Positions 35,507 to 43,572 of a stretch of 64,000 bases of DNA are shown one piece after another (the stretch's first letter is position 1; each line of letters starts with the position of its first letter). Position numbers and translations under genes: made by a program. The notes below the pieces were generated by a model. That model was not told the origin of the DNA. It did no database searches and was given only the letters and a program-made list of their open reading frames with translations. Origin of the DNA: JACCVG01 sp963790245 (GTDB lineage: Bacteria; Actinomycetota; Thermoleophilia; Solirubrobacterales; Thermoleophilaceae); the NCBI GenBank assembly GCA_963790245.1, contig CAWBNP010000002.1:2294001-2358000 (forward strand), written 5' to 3'.

Positions 35507-36379
35507 CTATACCTCGGCCGGACTGAACGTGTCGCAGGCCGCGGGGTCGGCGGCGTCGTAACCCGCCTCGAACCAGCGGCGACGCTGCTCGGAGGTTCCG
35601 TGGGTGAAGCTGTCGGGGTCGATCGCGCCGCCTGCCTGACGCTGGAGCCGGTCATCGCCGACTGCTTCGGAGGCCGTGAACGCCTCATCGAGATCGCCGG
35701 GCTCAAGCGCCCCCTCGGCGAACACCGAATGCGCCCAGACGCCCGCGTAGCAGTCTGCCTGGAGCTCCTGGCGGACCGAGAGCTCGTTGGCGGAGCCCGG
35801 TTGCTCGCGGGCCGCGCGGTCCACCTGCGCGGCGACACCGGTCTCGTTCTGGACGTGGTGGCCGACCTCGTGCGCGATCACATACGCCCAGGCGAAGTCG
35901 CCCGAGGCGCCGAGCTGGCGGCGCATATCGCCGTAGAAAGTGAGGTCGAGATAGACGCGCGAGTCGGCCGGGCAGTAGAACGGGCCGACGGCTGAGTCGG
36001 CGTTGCCGCACCCGTCAGTCGAGACGGCTCCGTCGAAGAGGACGAGTTCGGCGTCGTCGTACTCTGAGCCCAGGGCCTTCCCCCAGCCTTGCTGAGCGTC
36101 CTCGAAGACGTAGACCGAAAAGTCCTTGAGGTCGCGCTGGGGGTCCTGTGAGCGGGGGATCGGGTCCGGGTCCTCGGCGCTCGCGCTGCCGCCCGTGGCC
36201 TGCAGCACCTGCCCGATGTCGAAACCGCTCGTGCCGCCGCCGCCGAGCAGCTGGATTCCGAGGAAGATCAGCACGCCGATGAGGCCGACGCCGCCGCCGA
36301 CGGCGGGTACCGACCGCGAGCGCGAGCCCGCGCCGCGGACGTCGATCACGTTCTTGCTGTTCGTGCGCTTCCACTTCAC
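35507..36379 (-). CDS. Neutral zinc metallopeptidase (YpfJ/zinicin-like), membrane-anchored
   Basis: This 290-residue protein has a cytosolic basic start (KWKRTNSKNVIDVRGAGSRS) and one anchor segment GVGLIGVLIFLGIQLLGGGG. A secreted domain follows with zinc-binding VIAHEVGHHVQNETG. The downstream ELQADCYAGVWAH (third ligand region) is typical of the putative neutral zinc metallopeptidase family. YCPADSRVYLDLTFYGDM precedes the active site. TACCTT ends exactly 6 nt before the GTG start, so the message is predicted leaderless. It is divergent from obgE, whose -10 lies 10 bp away. Confidence 0.85.
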   Translation of the reverse strand: MKWKRTNSKNVIDVRGAGSRSRSVPAVGGGVGLIGVLIFLGIQLLGGGGTSGFDIGQVLQATGGSASAEDPDPIPRSQDPQRDLKDFSVYVFEDAQQGWGKALGSEYDDAELVLFDGAVSTDGCGNADSAVGPFYCPADSRVYLDLTFYGDMRRQLGASGDFAWAYVIAHEVGHHVQNETGVAAQVDRAAREQPGSANELSVRQELQADCYAGVWAHSVFAEGALEPGDLDEAFTASEAVGDDRLQRQAGGAIDPDSFTHGTSEQRRRWFEAGYDAADPAACDTFSPAEV

Positions 36380-36413
36380 GCGCCCAAGGTAACGGAGCGC
36401 CTACGATCGAACG
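36380..36413. promoter_or_regulatory. Divergent leaderless promoters of obgE and the zinc peptidase
   Basis: In a 34-base gap, TACGAT (36402-36407, plus) ends 6 nt before the obgE ATG, and TACCTT (36391-36386, minus) ends 6 nt before the peptidase GTG. Both predicted transcripts therefore begin at the start codon itself. The two -10 boxes are separated by only 10 bp, so polymerases cannot occupy both at once. Confidence 0.55.
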
Positions 36414-37730
36414 ATGCTCCACGACCGTGCCCGCATCTTTCTCCAGGCCGGCTCCGGCGGTGACGGCTCGGTGTCGTTCCGGCGCGAGGCCCACGTTCCC
36501 AAGGGCGGCCCCGACGGCGGCGACGGTGGGCGCGGGGGAGACGTCGTCCTGATCTGCGACGCCTCGCTGCGCGACCTGCAGTCCTTCCGCCGGCGCGGTA
36601 CCTATCGCGCGGGTGCGGGCGGACGGGGCGATGGCTCGAACAAGCACGGCGCCGACGGCGCGGCGCTCGAGCTCTCGGTGCCTCCCGGGACGGTCGCCGA
36701 GGATCCCGAGCGCGGGGTGCGGGTCGATCTGACCACGGCTGGACAACGCGCGGTGATCTGCCGCGGTGGGGGCGGCGGGCACGGGAACAAGCGGTTCACG
36801 GGCTCGACCCGGCAGGCGCCGCGGTTTGCCGAGCGCGGCCTCGCCGGAGAAGAGGCCTGGGTCGAGTTGCGGCTCAAGCTGTTGGCCGACGCCGGGCTGA
36901 TCGGGCTTCCGAATGCCGGCAAGTCCTCGATGCTCGCGCGGCTGACGCGAGCCGCGCCGAAGATCGCCGACTACCCGTTCACCACGCTGGAGCCGGTGCT
37001 CGGGACGATCGAAGCCGATGAGCGGCAGGTGATCGTCGCCGACATCCCGGGGCTGATCGAAGGAGCGGGTGAAGGCGCCGGGCTGGGCCACGAGTTCCTC
37101 GCCCACGTCGAGCGCACGCGGCTGCTGATCCACGTTGTAGATCTGGCCCCGCTCGACGGATCGGATCCGATCGCCAACCACCGGCTGATCGAGGCCGAGG
37201 TCGCCGGATACGGAGCCGGGCTCGAGCGGCTGCCGCGGTTGCTCTGCCTCTCGAAGGCCGATCTCGTCGCGCCCGAGCGCGCGGCCCAGGCCGTCGAGGA
37301 GTGGTCCGAGCTGCTCGGTGACACCGTCCTCGGAGTGGTGGCCACCTCGGCCGCAACCGGCACCGGGGTGGAGGAGCTCTCGCGCGCGATCGCGCGGTCG
37401 GTGCCGCTGGACACGACGCGCGCCGAGGTCAGCGAAAGCATCGGCGACTCCCCCGACGAACGCGTTGAGCACCGGCTCTACCGTCCGCTGGCCGACGACG
37501 GCTTCCGGGTCGAGCGTAGCGGCGAGGGGTTCCGCGTGGTCGGCACGGGAATCGAGCGGCTGATCGCGCGACACGACCTCCAGAACCCCGACGCGCTGCG
37601 CTACGTCGAGGGCAGGCTGCGCGCGATCGGCGTTATCCGGTCGCTCGAGGCGGCGGGCTTCGAGCCCGGCGATGACGTCGAGATCGGGGGGATCGTCTTC
37701 GAGCTCGATCCCGGCGCACCATTCGGCTGA
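36414..37730 (+). CDS. obgE: GTPase ObgE/CgtA
   Basis: This 438-residue ribosome-associated GTPase is involved in 50S maturation and stress signalling. The glycine-rich Obg domain is GGPDGGDGGRGGDVVLICD, G1 is IGLPNAGKSSMLARLT, the switch follows in YPFTTLEPVLGTI and G3 is VADIPGLIEGAGEGAGLGHE. G4-like CLSKADLV follows. The C-terminal OCT domain typical of actinobacterial and Firmicute Obg is present (FRVERSGEGFRVVGTGIERL). The gene is intact, in the conserved rplU-rpmA-obgE-proB order although two minus-strand genes are inserted before it. Confidence 0.96.
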   Translation: MLHDRARIFLQAGSGGDGSVSFRREAHVPKGGPDGGDGGRGGDVVLICDASLRDLQSFRRRGTYRAGAGGRGDGSNKHGADGAALELSVPPGTVAEDPERGVRVDLTTAGQRAVICRGGGGGHGNKRFTGSTRQAPRFAERGLAGEEAWVELRLKLLADAGLIGLPNAGKSSMLARLTRAAPKIADYPFTTLEPVLGTIEADERQVIVADIPGLIEGAGEGAGLGHEFLAHVERTRLLIHVVDLAPLDGSDPIANHRLIEAEVAGYGAGLERLPRLLCLSKADLVAPERAAQAVEEWSELLGDTVLGVVATSAATGTGVEELSRAIARSVPLDTTRAEVSESIGDSPDERVEHRLYRPLADDGFRVERSGEGFRVVGTGIERLIARHDLQNPDALRYVEGRLRAIGVIRSLEAAGFEPGDDVEIGGIVFELDPGAPFG

Positions 37731-37767
37731 GGCGCCCGCCTCCGGGGCGCTCCGTAATCTGACTCAC

Positions 37768-38865
37768 ATGAACTTGGTCGTCCTGAAGCTCGGCTCGAGC
37801 ATCGTCGCCGACGAGCGCGGCGAGGTCCGCGCCGAGGTGCTCGAGCACGTCTGCGATGAAGCCGCTCGGCTGCGCGCCGCGGGCACCGACGTCGTGCTCG
37901 TCACCTCGGGTGCGATCGCGCGCGGCCTGCGGGCGCTTGACCGCGACGTGCGCCCGCGGGCGATGGAGGAGCTCCAGGCGGCCTCGTCGATCGGCCAGGC
38001 GCGGCTGTTCCGCTTCTACGAGGAGTTGCTAGAGCAGCGCGGCCTGGCCAGTGCGCAGGTGTTGCTGACCTACCTCGACATCACCGACCGCGGTCCGTAC
38101 CTGAACGTTCGGCGAACACTCGCCAAGCTGCTCGAGTGGGGCTACGTGCCGGTCGTCAACGAAAACGACACGACCGCCACGGACGAGATCTCCTTCGGCG
38201 ACAACGACTTCCTCGCCGCCCAGCTCGCGATCCTGCTGGGGGCCGATCTGCTCGTCCTGCTGACCGACATCGACGGCCTCTACAGCGCCGATCCCAGGAT
38301 CGATCCCGGTGCTGAGCTGGTCGCCGAGGTGACCGATTTCGAGCAGCTCGAGCGGCTCGCGATCGGCAACGCCCGCAGCGCGATCGGCTCGGGGGGAATG
38401 CGATCGAAGGTCGTCGCGGCCGAGATGGCGACCGCGGCCGGAATCGAAGCGGTGATCGCAAGCGGCGTCTCGAGCGCCGCGCTCGGCGGCGTCCTGCGGG
38501 GCGAGCCCGTCGGAACCCGGTTCCGCCCGCGTGCTGGAGTGACGTCGAGCTTCAAGCTCTGGCTCAAGTACGCGCGGCCGAGCCGCGGGCGGCTGGTGGT
38601 TGACGCGGGCGCGGAGGCCGCGCTACGCGAGCGGGGTACGAGCCTGCTGCCGGTCGGCATCATCGCGGTCGAAGGTGACTTCCAGGTCGGCGACGCCGTC
38701 GAGGTCGTCGCGGGCGAGGGCGGTGACGCGGTCGGAAAGGGGCTCGTTCAGCGCAGCTCGGGCGATCTGCGCCGGATCGCTGGCATGAAGACCGAGCAAT
38801 TACTCCAGGAGCTCGGTGGCGGTCCCCCCGAAGCGATTCACCGCGATCGCTTCGTGCTCGGCTGA
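37768..38865 (+). CDS. proB: Glutamate 5-kinase
   Basis: This 365-residue enzyme performs the first step of proline synthesis. It starts at MNLVVLKLGSSIVADERGEV, with amino-acid kinase motifs LVTSGAIARGLRALDRD and PVVNENDTTATDEISFGDND. GGMRSKVVAAEMATAAGIEA completes the kinase. A C-terminal PUA domain (RLVVDAGAEAALRERGTSLL) is present. TAATCT ends 7 nt before this ATG and an in-frame upstream ATG lies inside obgE, so the downstream start is preferred. proA follows after 108 bases with its own -10 box. Confidence 0.95.
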   Translation: MNLVVLKLGSSIVADERGEVRAEVLEHVCDEAARLRAAGTDVVLVTSGAIARGLRALDRDVRPRAMEELQAASSIGQARLFRFYEELLEQRGLASAQVLLTYLDITDRGPYLNVRRTLAKLLEWGYVPVVNENDTTATDEISFGDNDFLAAQLAILLGADLLVLLTDIDGLYSADPRIDPGAELVAEVTDFEQLERLAIGNARSAIGSGGMRSKVVAAEMATAAGIEAVIASGVSSAALGGVLRGEPVGTRFRPRAGVTSSFKLWLKYARPSRGRLVVDAGAEAALRERGTSLLPVGIIAVEGDFQVGDAVEVVAGEGGDAVGKGLVQRSSGDLRRIAGMKTEQLLQELGGGPPEAIHRDRFVLG

Positions 38866-38973
38866 CTCCCTAGCCGACGGTCGCGCCGGCGGGTCAGACG
38901 CCGCGAGGCATAACCCCGGCGCGGTCCAGCGCCGTTCGCTGGACGGCTGGCCGCCCGTCGCTAGGCTTGACCG

Positions 38974-40242
38974 ATGGCCGTGGCGACGAGATCCGTAACA
39001 GACGTCTGCGCCGGCGCCCGCGGGGCTGCGCGTGCTGTCGCGACCTCGACGGCCGAGGTCCGCAATGGCGCCGTCACCGCGATGGCTGATCTGCTCGAGC
39101 AGCGGGCCGATGAGATTCTCGGCGCGAACGGGCGCGACCTGGAGGCCGGGCGCGAGGCAGGCCTGACCGATGCGCTGATCGATCGCCTCACCCTGACCCG
39201 TGAGCGGATCGATGGGATCGCCCGTGACACGCGCGCGATCGCCGCGCTGCCCGACCCGATCGGCGAGGTGCTCGAGGAGCGCCGGCTCGACAACGGGCTC
39301 GATCTTCAGAAGCTGCGCGTCCCGCTCGGCGTCGTCGCCGTCGTCTATGAGGCCCGGCCCAACGTCACGATCGACTGCTCGGCGCTCTGCGTGAAGTCGG
39401 GCAACGCGATCGTGCTGCGCGGGTCTTCCTCCGCCGAGCACTCCAACGCAGTGCTTGCCGGGGTAGCGGCGGACGCGGTCGCCTCGGTCGGGTTGCCCGC
39501 CGAGGCAGTCTCGATCGTCTCCGGAGGAAGTCGGGATGAGCTCGCGCAGCTCGCGACCCAGGATGCCTCGCTCGATCTGATCATCCCGCGCGGGGGAGAG
39601 GGCCTCAAGCGCGCGCTGACCGAGCACGCGACCGTTCCAGTCCTCTACGCGGCCGATGGCAACTGCCACGTGTTCGTCGACGCGGGCGCGGACGTCCAGG
39701 ACGCGGTCGAGATCATCGTCAACGCCAAGGTCCAGCGCCCGGGCGTCTGCAACGCGGCCGAGACCTTGCTCGTGCACGCCGATATCGCCAGCGAGTTCCT
39801 GCCGGCGGCGCTTGCGCGGCTTCAGCGGGAAGGAGTCGAGCTGAGGGTCGATGGCCGGTCGCGGTCGGCGGCCGGACCGCTCGACGGCTTGGTCGACGCC
39901 ACGGCCGAGGACTGGGAGACCGAGTTCCTCGCGCTGGTGCTCGCGGTCGGAGTCGTCGACTCGGTCGATGAGGCAATCGATCACATCAACCGCTACGGGA
40001 GCGGCCACTCGGAGGCGATCCTGACGGGCTCGGACGAGTCGGCCGAGCGGTTTGCTGCGGCGGTCGACGCCGCCTGCGTCTACGTCAACGCGTCGACCCG
40101 GTTCAGCGACGGGGCAGAATTCGGACTGGGGGCGGAGATCGGCAACTCAACCCAGAAGCTTCACGCGCGCGGGCCGATCGGCCTGCGCGAGTTGTGCTCG
40201 TACAAGTACGTGCTCCGGGGCAGCGGCCAGGTGCGTCCCTGA
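38974..40242 (+). CDS. proA: Gamma-glutamyl phosphate reductase
   Basis: This 422-residue NADPH-dependent enzyme is the second step in proline synthesis. It has the aldehyde-dehydrogenase-like fold with GNAIVLRGSSSAEHSNAVLA, and the catalytic Cys in VQRPGVCNAAETLLVH. The C-terminal block RFSDGAEFGLGAEIGNSTQK matches ProA. TAGGCT ends 6 nt before the ATG, giving a predicted leaderless message separate from proB. Its stop overlaps a CTG that appears to start nadD. Confidence 0.95.
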   Translation: MAVATRSVTDVCAGARGAARAVATSTAEVRNGAVTAMADLLEQRADEILGANGRDLEAGREAGLTDALIDRLTLTRERIDGIARDTRAIAALPDPIGEVLEERRLDNGLDLQKLRVPLGVVAVVYEARPNVTIDCSALCVKSGNAIVLRGSSSAEHSNAVLAGVAADAVASVGLPAEAVSIVSGGSRDELAQLATQDASLDLIIPRGGEGLKRALTEHATVPVLYAADGNCHVFVDAGADVQDAVEIIVNAKVQRPGVCNAAETLLVHADIASEFLPAALARLQREGVELRVDGRSRSAAGPLDGLVDATAEDWETEFLALVLAVGVVDSVDEAIDHINRYGSGHSEAILTGSDESAERFAAAVDAACVYVNASTRFSDGAEFGLGAEIGNSTQKLHARGPIGLRELCSYKYVLRGSGQVRP

Positions 40243-40850
40243 GCGGCGGGGTCGGGGTTCTCGGCGGGGTGTTCAACCCCCCGCACATCGGTCATCTGGT
40301 TTGTGCGTGCGAGGCACTCGAGACACTCGGATTGGACCGAGTCGCGCTCGTGCCGGTCCGGCGCGCGCCGCATCGGGCGATCGTCCCCGAGCCAGGTCCG
40401 GAGACGCGGCTCGCTCTCTGCACCGCGGCGATCGAGGGGTTCGCGAGGCTCGAGGTCTCGAGCCTGGAGCTGGAGCGAAACGGACCGTCCTACACCGCCG
40501 ACACACTGCAGGCGATGCACGACGCCGCCCCCGACGAGCAGCTGACGCTGATCCTCGGTGGCGACCAGGCGCTTGCGCTGCGCAGCTGGCGCGAGCCCGA
40601 GCGCGTGCTCGAACTGGCGAGGCTGGCCGTTGCCGAGCGCGGCGAGGCGCGCCGCGAACGGGTCGAGGAGACCCTCGCGCCGCTGCTCGAGGGTCACGAG
40701 ATCCAGTTCTTCGAGATGCCACCGATCGAGATCTCCTCGACCTTGATCCGGCAGCGGATCGCCGCAGGTCGCGAGTTCCGCCACCTGGTCTCCGCGGGAA
40801 CCGCGCAGGAGATCGATCGCCTCGAGCTCTACCGGGACGAGGCGGCTTGA
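40239..40850 (+). CDS. nadD: Nicotinate-nucleotide adenylyltransferase, apparent CTG start
   Basis: This 203-residue NAD-synthesis enzyme joins nicotinate mononucleotide and ATP. Motifs are VGVLGGVFNPPHIGHLVCA (nucleotidyltransferase HxGH) and IEISSTLIRQRIAAG (ISSTxIR). The natural N-terminus SGGVGVLGG follows directly on a CTG that overlaps the proA stop (CTGA). The nearest conventional starts (TTG at 40194 or GTGs just after it) lie inside proA and would add about 15 non-homologous residues. The stop overlaps the TTG start of rsfS. Confidence 0.92.
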   Translation: MSGGVGVLGGVFNPPHIGHLVCACEALETLGLDRVALVPVRRAPHRAIVPEPGPETRLALCTAAIEGFARLEVSSLELERNGPSYTADTLQAMHDAAPDEQLTLILGGDQALALRSWREPERVLELARLAVAERGEARRERVEETLAPLLEGHEIQFFEMPPIEISSTLIRQRIAAGREFRHLVSAGTAQEIDRLELYRDEAA

Positions 40851-41197
40851 GTCAGGCGCCTGCTTTGGCCGACCGGATCGCCGCGATCGCATCCGATCGC
40901 AAGGCGATCGACATCCGCGTGATCGATCTGCGCGAAATGGTCTCCTATACCGACGCGTTCGTCATCTGCACCGGCAACACCGATCGCCAGACCAAGGCGA
41001 TCCACGACGCGATCCTGGAGCAACTCAAGCGCGATGAACCACGCGTCCTGCCGCGGCGGGTGGAGGGCCTGGGCAAGGGCGGCTGGATCCTCATGGACTA
41101 CCTCGACTGCATCGTCCACATCTTCACCCCCGAGGCCCGCTCCTACTACCGGCTGGAGAACCTCTGGGGCGAGGCGCCCGCGCGCGAGGTCGTCTAG
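40847..41197 (+). CDS. rsfS: Ribosomal silencing factor RsfS
   Basis: This 116-residue DUF143/Iojap protein binds L14 and blocks subunit joining in starvation. Signature stretches are IDIRVIDLREMVSYTDAFVI, CTGNTDRQTKAIHDAILEQL and GGWILMDYLDCIVHIFTPEA. The start is a TTG overlapping the nadD stop (TTGA). It is the last gene of the obgE-to-rsfS block; its stop codon overlaps that of the convergent methyltransferase. Confidence 0.93.
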   Translation: MSQAPALADRIAAIASDRKAIDIRVIDLREMVSYTDAFVICTGNTDRQTKAIHDAILEQLKRDEPRVLPRRVEGLGKGGWILMDYLDCIVHIFTPEARSYYRLENLWGEAPAREVV

Positions 41198-42054
41198 GCC
41201 TGTTGCCGACGCGCATGCGCCCCGATGACGGTTGCCGGGAAGGTAAGCGCCTGATCGCTTCCGGCAAAATTCGCGGCGCCTTCCAGCGCCGATCCACGGA
41301 TTGCTTCGAAGTCTGACTCTGGGAGCGCGCCGAGGATTGTGCCTAGCGGTCCACCGACGGCAAGCATCTCGTCCCACCAGTCCTCGGCGGAGAGGTAAGT
41401 CTGCTCGGTCTGGAGCGCTTCGAGGGCGATCTCGGTGAAGCCGGCCTTGGTGAGCAGTGCTTCGAGATGCCGCTCGTCGCCGAGCGCGAACGGGCCGGGG
41501 GTCCCCGGCCCGGGCGGAGGTGCGTCGAAGTGCTCCATCACGGCCTGCAGGATCGTCATCAGCCAGGGGTTGTCGGCGCTGGGTCCCCAAACCGCCAAGA
41601 CCAACCGCCCATCAGGCGCAAGTGCCCGAGCACTCTCGGCCAGGGCGGCCGCGGGATTGCCCATCAGCATGTAGCCGAAACGACACAGCACGACATCGAA
41701 ACACTCGTTCTCGGCGAGCTCTAGGCGCTCCGCGTCAAGGACGCGCGCGTCGAGGTTGGAGAGCCCGGCGCGTTCGGCGCGAGCTTGGATCGCCGTCACC
41801 ATCGCATCGGCGAAATCGGAGCACACCACCCGTCCCCGGGGGCCCACGATCGACGCCGCCTGGAGGCCGACCCGCCCGGCCCCGGCTGCCAATTCGAGGA
41901 CGCGCTCGCCCGGTTTGAGGCCCGCTTCGGCGAGCATCCACTCCGCCGATCGCGCCGAGGCGCCCGAGTCTGGTTGGTCGGCGCGGAGAGCCCAAACCTC
42001 GGCGGCCGAGTCCCAGGTCTGTCGGCTTGCGTAGCGGTAGTCAGTTTCGGTCAT
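41194..42054 (-). CDS. SAM-dependent methyltransferase
   Basis: This 286-residue class I methyltransferase has motif I VLELAAGAGRVGLQAASIVG, then VVCSDFADAMVTAIQARAE and AENECFDVVLCRFGYMLM. ALAPDGRLVLAVWGPSADNP follows. The C-terminal part is a substrate-binding region of the UbiE/Erg6-like type. The ATG at 42054 is preceded by TAGATT with a 7-nt gap, so it is preferred over an upstream in-frame ATG. The acceptor is unknown. Confidence 0.84.
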   Translation of the reverse strand: MTETDYRYASRQTWDSAAEVWALRADQPDSGASARSAEWMLAEAGLKPGERVLELAAGAGRVGLQAASIVGPRGRVVCSDFADAMVTAIQARAERAGLSNLDARVLDAERLELAENECFDVVLCRFGYMLMGNPAAALAESARALAPDGRLVLAVWGPSADNPWLMTILQAVMEHFDAPPPGPGTPGPFALGDERHLEALLTKAGFTEIALEALQTEQTYLSAEDWWDEMLAVGGPLGTILGALPESDFEAIRGSALEGAANFAGSDQALTFPATVIGAHARRQQA

Positions 42055-42129
42055 ACCGGCGAATCTATGACGCCCGCCGCGGCGGGTCAACGCGGTCGAG
42101 CGCAGGATCGCGTCGACGCATCCAGGCGG

Positions 42130-42453
42130 TCAGTTGCCTTCCACGATCGGCAGTTGTCGAAGCAGGCCGGAAATCTCGAACACCCGCCGCACGGCTCCGG
42201 TCGGCTCGGTCATCTGGAATGAGTGACCGTTGGCGCGCGAGGCCGCGTCGGCCTCGATCAGGATCTTCAGTCCGGTCGAGTCCATGAAGCTCAGTCGCGA
42301 GAGGTCCAGGAGAATTCCGCTACCGGGGAAGCGGTCCGCGTTCAAGGCCTCCGCCAGCTGGTGGGCATTGGACAAGTCCACTTCACCGACCGGAGCGACG
42401 TGCACTACGTCCTCGACGCGTGTGATCTCAATCTTCAGGAGCTCGAGCCGCAT
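42130..42453 (-). CDS. Anti-sigma factor antagonist (STAS domain)
   Basis: This 107-residue STAS protein has VAPVGEVDLSNAHQLAEAL, LLDLSRLSFMDSTGLKILIE (the Ser in MDSTGL is the phosphorylation site used in partner switching) and HSFQMTEPTGAVRRVFEISG. In this switch an anti-sigma kinase phosphorylates the Ser; the unphosphorylated form frees a SigB/SigF-type factor. No anti-sigma kinase gene is adjacent; the SigF-like gene at 61568 is a candidate endpoint. GAGAGGAG precedes the ATG. Confidence 0.88.
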   Translation of the reverse strand: MRLELLKIEITRVEDVVHVAPVGEVDLSNAHQLAEALNADRFPGSGILLDLSRLSFMDSTGLKILIEADAASRANGHSFQMTEPTGAVRRVFEISGLLRQLPIVEGN

Positions 42454-42646
42454 CCGACAATCTCCTCTCGGTTAGCTAATGCCGATCAACGGAAATCGCG
42501 TGTCCCTGCCCGAGCCGAACTCAGGCAGGTCCCCTGCGATGGACCCCCGATTGCGCCGACCTTCAGCCGACACAACCAATATGCGCGGAGAATAGCCCGC
42601 TCTTGCCTGCGACTTCAAGGGCATCTCCCAGCCGACAGAACTAACG

Positions 42647-42682
42647 GGTGCTCCGGCGGGATCTGACCCGCCGGAGAGCACC
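42647..42682 (-). terminator. Hairpin after hsp20
   Basis: GGTGCTCCGGCGGG and CCCGCCGGAGAGCACC form a long, GC-rich stem with a six-base loop (ATCTGA) and a 2-nt bulge. It lies just beyond the hsp20 stop on the minus strand. Nothing else is recognisable in 42454-42646. Confidence 0.6.
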
Positions 42683-42695
42683 GCAACCCGTGTGG

Positions 42696-43160
42696 CTACC
42701 CCCTTTCTTGCGCACTGCCCTCGACCATCGTGCTCGCTCCGTTGGAGCCTTGGATCTCGATCCTCTTCGGCTGGCGCTGAGTGGGCTTTGGGATCCTCAC
42801 GCTCAGCACGCCGAGGTCACAGGAGGCCGAGATCTCGTCGGCGTCGACGCCGTCGGGGAGCGTCAACGAGCGGCTGAACGTCCCGAACGAGCGCTCAATC
42901 CGAAACCATCCGCGGCCGCTCTGTTCCTGGTCGAGCTCGCGTTCGCCCGAGAGACGGAGCACGCCGTCGGAGACTTCGATCGAAACCGCTTCCTCTGAAA
43001 CGCCCGGAAGGTCGGCCTTGAGCGTGTAGTGGTCATCGGCCTCGAGTAGGTCCATCGCCGGAGTCCACCGCTGGCCCTTCGCCTGCTCCCCATTGAAAAG
43101 AGTGTTGAAGACGCGGTCGATATCCGAGGAGAACGCCTGTGGTCTAACCAGTAGCGACAT
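42696..43160 (-). CDS. Hsp20/alpha-crystallin small heat shock protein
   Basis: This 154-residue holdase chaperone has an alpha-crystallin domain spanning about 35-130: MDLLEADDHYTLKADLPGVS, VLRLSGERELDQEQSGRGWF and SFGTFSRSLTLPDGVDADEI; the C-terminal IPKPTQRQPKRIEI follows. A strong ribosome-binding site, GGAGGTGA, lies 3 bases before the ATG. A consensus housekeeping promoter with an overlapping inverted repeat lies about 50 bases upstream (43207-43243), implying repression in normal conditions. Confidence 0.93.
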   Translation of the reverse strand: MSLLVRPQAFSSDIDRVFNTLFNGEQAKGQRWTPAMDLLEADDHYTLKADLPGVSEEAVSIEVSDGVLRLSGERELDQEQSGRGWFRIERSFGTFSRSLTLPDGVDADEISASCDLGVLSVRIPKPTQRQPKRIEIQGSNGASTMVEGSAQERG

Positions 43161-43206
43161 TGGTCACCTCCACCATGGGTCTGGATGATCTTGGCTTGCG
43201 GTCGCC

Positions 43207-43243
43207 AGTATAAAATCTGAGTCTGCACGTGTCAAGTCTCAGA
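43207..43243 (-). promoter_or_regulatory. hsp20 promoter with overlapping operator
   Basis: On the minus strand TTGACA (43235-43230) and TATACT (43212-43207) are separated by exactly 17 bases, a perfect -35 and near-perfect -10. An inverted repeat TCTGAGTCT (43216-43224) and AGTCTCAGA (43235-43243), 10 bases apart with one mismatch, covers the spacer and touches the -35. A repressor bound there would block polymerase. The repeat does not match the HAIR (HspR) or CIRCE (HrcA) consensus. Confidence 0.65.
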
Positions 43244-43357
43244 CTCGCCTGAGCTACTGCGGCGCTGTAGGGGGCGGTCGATCCGAGCGCGTCGCCGAGT
43301 TCACTCAGGAGCCGGTCGGCGGGGAGCAATCGCACGGACAGAGTTGCGACGGCGGGG

Positions 43358-43433
<76 letters not shown>

Positions 43434-43572
43434 CGGAAAGGCACTGCGCGGCCCAGTTTAGCGCCGCGGCCTGACCATTTCTTGCAGGCTGCGTCCGCAG
43501 CCAGATGGCTCGTCGGCGGGCGACCTCGCAGACCTCCAGGCAGAAGACCAGTGACGCGACGAGGGTGACGGT

